The notes beneath the pieces are model-generated. The model saw nothing but the letters and a program-made list of their open reading frames with translations. It was not told where the DNA came from and did no database searches. This document shows positions 6,536-8,933 of a stretch of 8,933 nucleotides of DNA, one piece after another. Origin of the DNA: CAKTOF01 sp964523945 (GTDB lineage: Bacteria > Bacillota > Clostridia > Oscillospirales > Oscillospiraceae); assembly GCA_964523945.1 (NCBI GenBank), contig CAZGBU010000085.1, forward strand, positions 1-8,933, written 5' to 3'. A program made the translations under genes and the position numbers. Numbering within the stretch: the stretch's first letter is position 1; each line of letters begins with the position of its first letter.

Positions 6536-8041
6536 TCATGCCAGCGAATCGAGATAGCGCACCACGCGGTCGCCCACGATGAAGCTGCCGGCCAGCGCCC
6601 AGTTCATATCGTTGATAAACTGCCGCTTGATGCCGCCGAGATTGATGTGCCGACCCGAGGCAAAATCGCCCGTCACATACAGGCCCTCCACCAGGCCGCC
6701 GTCTTTTGCATAGGCCTGCATGTCCGGATTGACTTTAACGCCGCCAAACGCGCCGTCCGTCGCCATAAAGCCACCGACGGCATAGAACGGCCCCTCCTCG
6801 AATGGGACAAGCGTATCGGCCGGCTTGTAGAAACCCCAGTCGAACCCGTTGTTGCAGTATTCGTTGTATTCTGCGATCTCTGCGCGCAGCCCGTCCGGGT
6901 CAATGCCGGTCATCCGGGCCAGCTCCTCGAGCGTGTCGGCCTTGAAGCAGCCCTTTTCGCCCTTGGCGACCGCGGCGTCCAGGTCGGCATGCACCTCCTC
7001 CATCGTATCGGGCAGACGCAGCCCCGCAAACAGCGGGTCGGCGATCTCGTATCCGCCTCCGCCGCATTCATACGCCTTGCGCAGGATGTTTTCGCTGAAA
7101 ATCGCAAACACATAACCCTTTGGCTGGCGCGCAATGATGTGCCCGGCGTCAAACTGATCCATATGGCCGATCAGGGGATCGGATGTATAGCGCCGGCCGT
7201 TGTAGTTGACCGAAATTGCATACGGCGAGACGCTCATCGCGGAGAATGACTGACTCTTTACCATATACAGCGGCCCCATCAGCCGCAGGCAGAAGCTGTC
7301 GTAGTCGATGAACGCGCCGACCTTCTCCATCAGCGGGAGCGCATCGCCGGTGTAGGCGGGGTTGGTGTGCGGCGATTCGCCCATATCGACGTCGAAAAAG
7401 CCCGGGCAGATTTTCTCTGTAATCTCACGGTTGCGCACCCACGCACCCGTCGCAATCAGGCACGCACGGCAGCCCACGCGCACATAGCCGCGCGGTGTTT
7501 CGGCAATCAGCGCGGCGATTTTGCCATCCTCCACCTCACAGTCGACAACACGGTGCTCCGTCAGCACTTCGACGCCCAGCGCCGGGCACTTCTCCTGCAG
7601 CTTTTTCACCACCATCCGGCCAAAGCCGTTGTGCTGCCCCCCGAACTGCGGCCCGAGCGGGCCGCTCTCGTCATCAAAGACATACCGGCCAACTGTAAAC
7701 TGCTCCGCCACGCCCTCGTTGTTGTCGCAAAACCAGTCGAAGAATGCGCCGGTTGCCTGCAAGATGTTGCTGACCAACTTCGGCTCGATGCGCCAGTAGC
7801 ACTCGTCAAGCATTTTGCGGGCAAATTCCGCCGTCACATCCGGGAGATTCCGCTCTTTCTGCCACCGGCTTCCAAATGTGCGCATCGTACTCGCAAACAG
7901 CATGCCGCCGCCAACTGTCTTTGTCTTTTCGAGCACAATGACCGACTTGCCCGCCATAGCTGCCCGGACGGCTGCGACGATGCCGCTGCCGCTGCCCGCC
8001 ACCGCGAAGTCGCAGGATTTTTCCTCCACGAACTGATACAC
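6536..8041 (-). CDS. FAD-dependent oxidoreductase, fumarate reductase flavoprotein family
   Basis: Soluble flavoenzyme expected to reduce or oxidise an organic substrate using FAD; substrate unknown. 501 residues. The N-terminal dinucleotide fold has CDFAVAGSGSGIVAAVRAA with GSGSG at 16-20, the ribose-binding acid E38 and a GGG at 44-46. The C-terminal FAD-binding segment is LYVTGDFASGRHINLGG (454-470), then WALAGSFIVGDRV. This is the FAD_binding_2 arrangement of fumarate reductases, urocanate reductases and ketosteroid dehydrogenases. There is no signal peptide, cytochrome domain or FMN-binding domain, so electrons must come from another protein or a nicotinamide cofactor. At the place where fumarate reductases carry catalytic acid and arginine residues (GxRFxxE), this protein reads GRRYTSDPLI (282-291), so simple fumarate reduction is doubtful. 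The start is GTG at 8041: AGGAGG (8050-8055) is 8 nt away, whereas the upstream in-frame TTG at 8047 would be only 2 nt away. It has its own promoter and terminator, hence it is monocistronic. Confidence 0.9.
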   Translation of the reverse strand: MYQFVEEKSCDFAVAGSGSGIVAAVRAAMAGKSVIVLEKTKTVGGGMLFASTMRTFGSRWQKERNLPDVTAEFARKMLDECYWRIEPKLVSNILQATGAFFDWFCDNNEGVAEQFTVGRYVFDDESGPLGPQFGGQHNGFGRMVVKKLQEKCPALGVEVLTEHRVVDCEVEDGKIAALIAETPRGYVRVGCRACLIATGAWVRNREITEKICPGFFDVDMGESPHTNPAYTGDALPLMEKVGAFIDYDSFCLRLMGPLYMVKSQSFSAMSVSPYAISVNYNGRRYTSDPLIGHMDQFDAGHIIARQPKGYVFAIFSENILRKAYECGGGGYEIADPLFAGLRLPDTMEEVHADLDAAVAKGEKGCFKADTLEELARMTGIDPDGLRAEIAEYNEYCNNGFDWGFYKPADTLVPFEEGPFYAVGGFMATDGAFGGVKVNPDMQAYAKDGGLVEGLYVTGDFASGRHINLGGIKRQFINDMNWALAGSFIVGDRVVRYLDSLA

Positions 8042-8049
8042 TGGCAATT

Positions 8050-8055
8050 CCTCCT
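8050..8055 (-). promoter_or_regulatory. Ribosome binding site of the flavoprotein gene (decides GTG start)
   Basis: A perfect AGGAGG on the minus strand. Its spacing of 8 nt to the GTG at 8041 is ideal; spacing to the TTG at 8047 is only 2 nt, so translation should begin at GTG and drop two residues from the longest frame. Confidence 0.8.
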
Positions 8056-8097
8056 GTCGTTTATTTTAATACATAAAATTTGCTTGCAGACAGGTTG

Positions 8098-8126
8098 ATT
8101 ATACCATGGATATGCACGCAGCACAA
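8098..8126 (-). promoter_or_regulatory. Sigma-A promoter of the flavoprotein gene
   Basis: TTGTGC (-35, 8121-8126), a 17-bp spacer, and a perfect TATAAT (8098-8103) with a TGG extension immediately upstream of the -10. The start would be near 8090, leaving a leader of about 50 nt before the GTG at 8041. It faces away from the plus-strand promoter at 8234-8239. Confidence 0.78.
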
Positions 8127-8210
8127 CCAGAATTTCGCAGCATGGAACCAGGCGCACACAGGCTGAGCGCCCGCTGTGCAGATTTTCGCGGTATCATCGT
8201 AAAATTCGTC

Positions 8211-8239
8211 AGAAAACGTGCGATTTCCTGTTGTATAAT
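8211..8239 (+). promoter_or_regulatory. Candidate promoter of the right-edge membrane protein gene
   Basis: A perfect TATAAT at 8234-8239 on the plus strand. The hexamer 17 bp upstream (8211-8216, AGAAAA) is a poor -35. The start would be near 8246, giving a leader of about 138 nt before the ATG at 8384. The leader contains GCGCAT-type short repeats (8327-8361) but no riboswitch that I recognise. Confidence 0.5.
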
Positions 8240-8383
8240 AACTGTGTGATCTTCCGTCTCCAAACAATTTTACAGGCGGCTGGTCTGCACTTTTGTCATT
8301 GCATCCCCATGCTGTTCCTTTGGACGCGCATCTGGCGCATGTACTGTGTGGCAAATGCGTGTTCCGGGAGAGAGGTGATCCCT

Positions 8384-8563
8384 ATGAAGAACAAACTGAG
8401 AGAGTTTTTCACCGTCCCGGCGGCGATCCGACCGGCGTTCTGGCGCGACACGGTGCAGCGCAACCGCCTGTCGCTGCTGGTGTATTATGATTTTCGGCAT
8501 GGAGTTGTACAACATGGCACGGGTGCTGCTGTGGTCACGCTCCGGCCTTTCGACCCTCAATAA
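8384..8563 (+). pseudogene. N-terminal fragment of the frame-disrupted membrane protein gene
   Basis: This frame starts at an ATG with an excellent ribosome site: GAGGTGATCC (8372-8381) matches the 16S anti-SD over ten bases. It encodes MKNKLREFFTVPAAIRPAFW followed by RDTVQRNRLSLLV, a typical short cytoplasmic lead-in to a membrane domain. After about codon 33 the frame turns unlike a membrane protein (YYDFRHGVVQHGTGAAVV...) and stops at 8563. The expected continuation is in the +1 frame, where skipping one base near 8483 gives LSLLVIMIFGMELYN. So the authentic gene probably begins here and continues in the next entry; the shift is either a true mutation or a sequencing or assembly error. 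Confidence 0.65.
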
Positions 8564-8933
8564 CCGCATCTATTTCAGCATGTACTGCATGCTGTTTCTG
8601 GCAGCTGCCGTCTATCTTGTGCTGCGGCATTTCTTTCGCAACACGGCAGTTCGTACTCACTGGGCGATCCAATATGCTGCCGTTCTGTTGTTCCTGCTCT
8701 GGCATGTCGGCCTGAATGCCTACGATCTGATGCGTGACTCCACTGCGGAGGTCAGCATCTATTTTACCGCAGTGCTGGGCATCTCCGTCTTTATTCAGAT
8801 GCCGCCTGCGTTCGCATTCACGGCGCACGGCGCAGCCTATATCATATTTATGATCCTCGCCGGGCCGATTCTGGAGAGCGGCACGCGGCTCAATCTCACC
8901 ATCACATCGATTGTCGCGCTGGCCGTTTCGCTT
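8487..8933 (+). CDS. Multi-spanning membrane protein, possible sensor part of a diguanylate cyclase (partial)
   Basis: 149 residues are visible and the frame is open at the window edge. It is very hydrophobic, with about five membrane segments at roughly residues 33-50, 59-77, 89-105, 109-127 and 137-149. The opening MIFGMELYNMARVLLWSRSG followed by LSTLNNRIYFSMYC resembles, from memory, N-terminal membrane domains found in clostridial proteins that end in GGDEF. No output domain is visible here, so the cyclase assignment is inference. The ATG at 8487 is only the first start in this open frame and lacks a convincing ribosome site; translation most likely begins at 8384 with a frameshift between the two. 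If intact, it would be a second membrane signalling protein in the window, divergent from the flavoprotein gene. Confidence 0.6.
   Translation, partial: MIFGMELYNMARVLLWSRSGLSTLNNRIYFSMYCMLFLAAAVYLVLRHFFRNTAVRTHWAIQYAAVLLFLLWHVGLNAYDLMRDSTAEVSIYFTAVLGISVFIQMPPAFAFTAHGAAYIIFMILAGPILESGTRLNLTITSIVALAVSL

Noticed and set aside
6278..7249. 323-codon plus-strand open frame
   Set aside because: It crosses the hairpin-rich spacer and runs antisense to the flavoprotein gene. Composition is not protein-like and it has no start signals.
8246..8383. Possible cyclic-di-GMP riboswitch in the leader of the right-edge gene
   Set aside because: The leader length and context are suggestive, but I could not find the conserved core of the GEMM fold, only a weak ACGCGCAT/ATGCGTGT pairing.

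Overview
The window reads as moderately GC-rich DNA from an anaerobic gut-type Firmicute, most likely Clostridia of the Oscillospirales kind. This is inferred from strong AGGAGG-type ribosome binding sites, TATAAT promoters, hairpin terminators and the style of the membrane signalling genes. No rRNA, tRNA, CRISPR array, transposase or phage gene was found. Five complete genes and one left-edge partial gene lie on the minus strand. One frame-disrupted gene on the plus strand runs off the right edge.

Layout, left to right. (1) 1-1690, minus: secreted metallophosphoesterase related to purple acid phosphatases, C-terminus cut by the window edge. (2) 1691-2025: leader and spacer with only a weak promoter candidate. 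(3) 2026-2072: perfect 17-bp hairpin terminator overlapping the stop codon of the next gene. (4) 2071-2652, minus: DNA-3-methyladenine glycosylase I (tag), a base-excision repair enzyme. (5) 2788-4716, minus: membrane-anchored diguanylate cyclase with an extracytoplasmic sensor, a GAF-like region and an intact GGDEF domain; it has its own extended -10 promoter and may be co-transcribed with tag. (6) 4784-4990: a long perfect hairpin and a roughly 150-bp block of unknown nature. (7) 5018-6279, minus: ECF sigma factor gene overlapping by 4 bp the gene for a membrane protein of unknown family; together they look like a two-gene sensing module. (8) 6280-6535: a short, unusually hairpin-dense spacer containing two competing inverted repeats, a plus-strand terminator-like hairpin and the terminator of the next gene. 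(9) 6536-8041, minus: flavin-dependent oxidoreductase of the fumarate reductase flavoprotein family. (10) 8042-8383: divergent promoter region. (11) 8384-8933, plus: N-terminal multi-spanning membrane region of a larger protein, apparently interrupted by a one-base frameshift near 8483.

The main theme is envelope sensing and signalling: a cyclic-di-GMP synthase, an ECF sigma factor with a membrane partner, and a second membrane protein of the type that often carries a GGDEF output. Alongside these are one repair enzyme, one secreted hydrolase and one soluble flavoenzyme. Nothing here clearly amounts to an undescribed defence or mobile system. The items most worth checking are the alternative-hairpin region upstream of the sigma factor, the inverted-topology sigma partner, the frameshift, and the block at 4784-4939.
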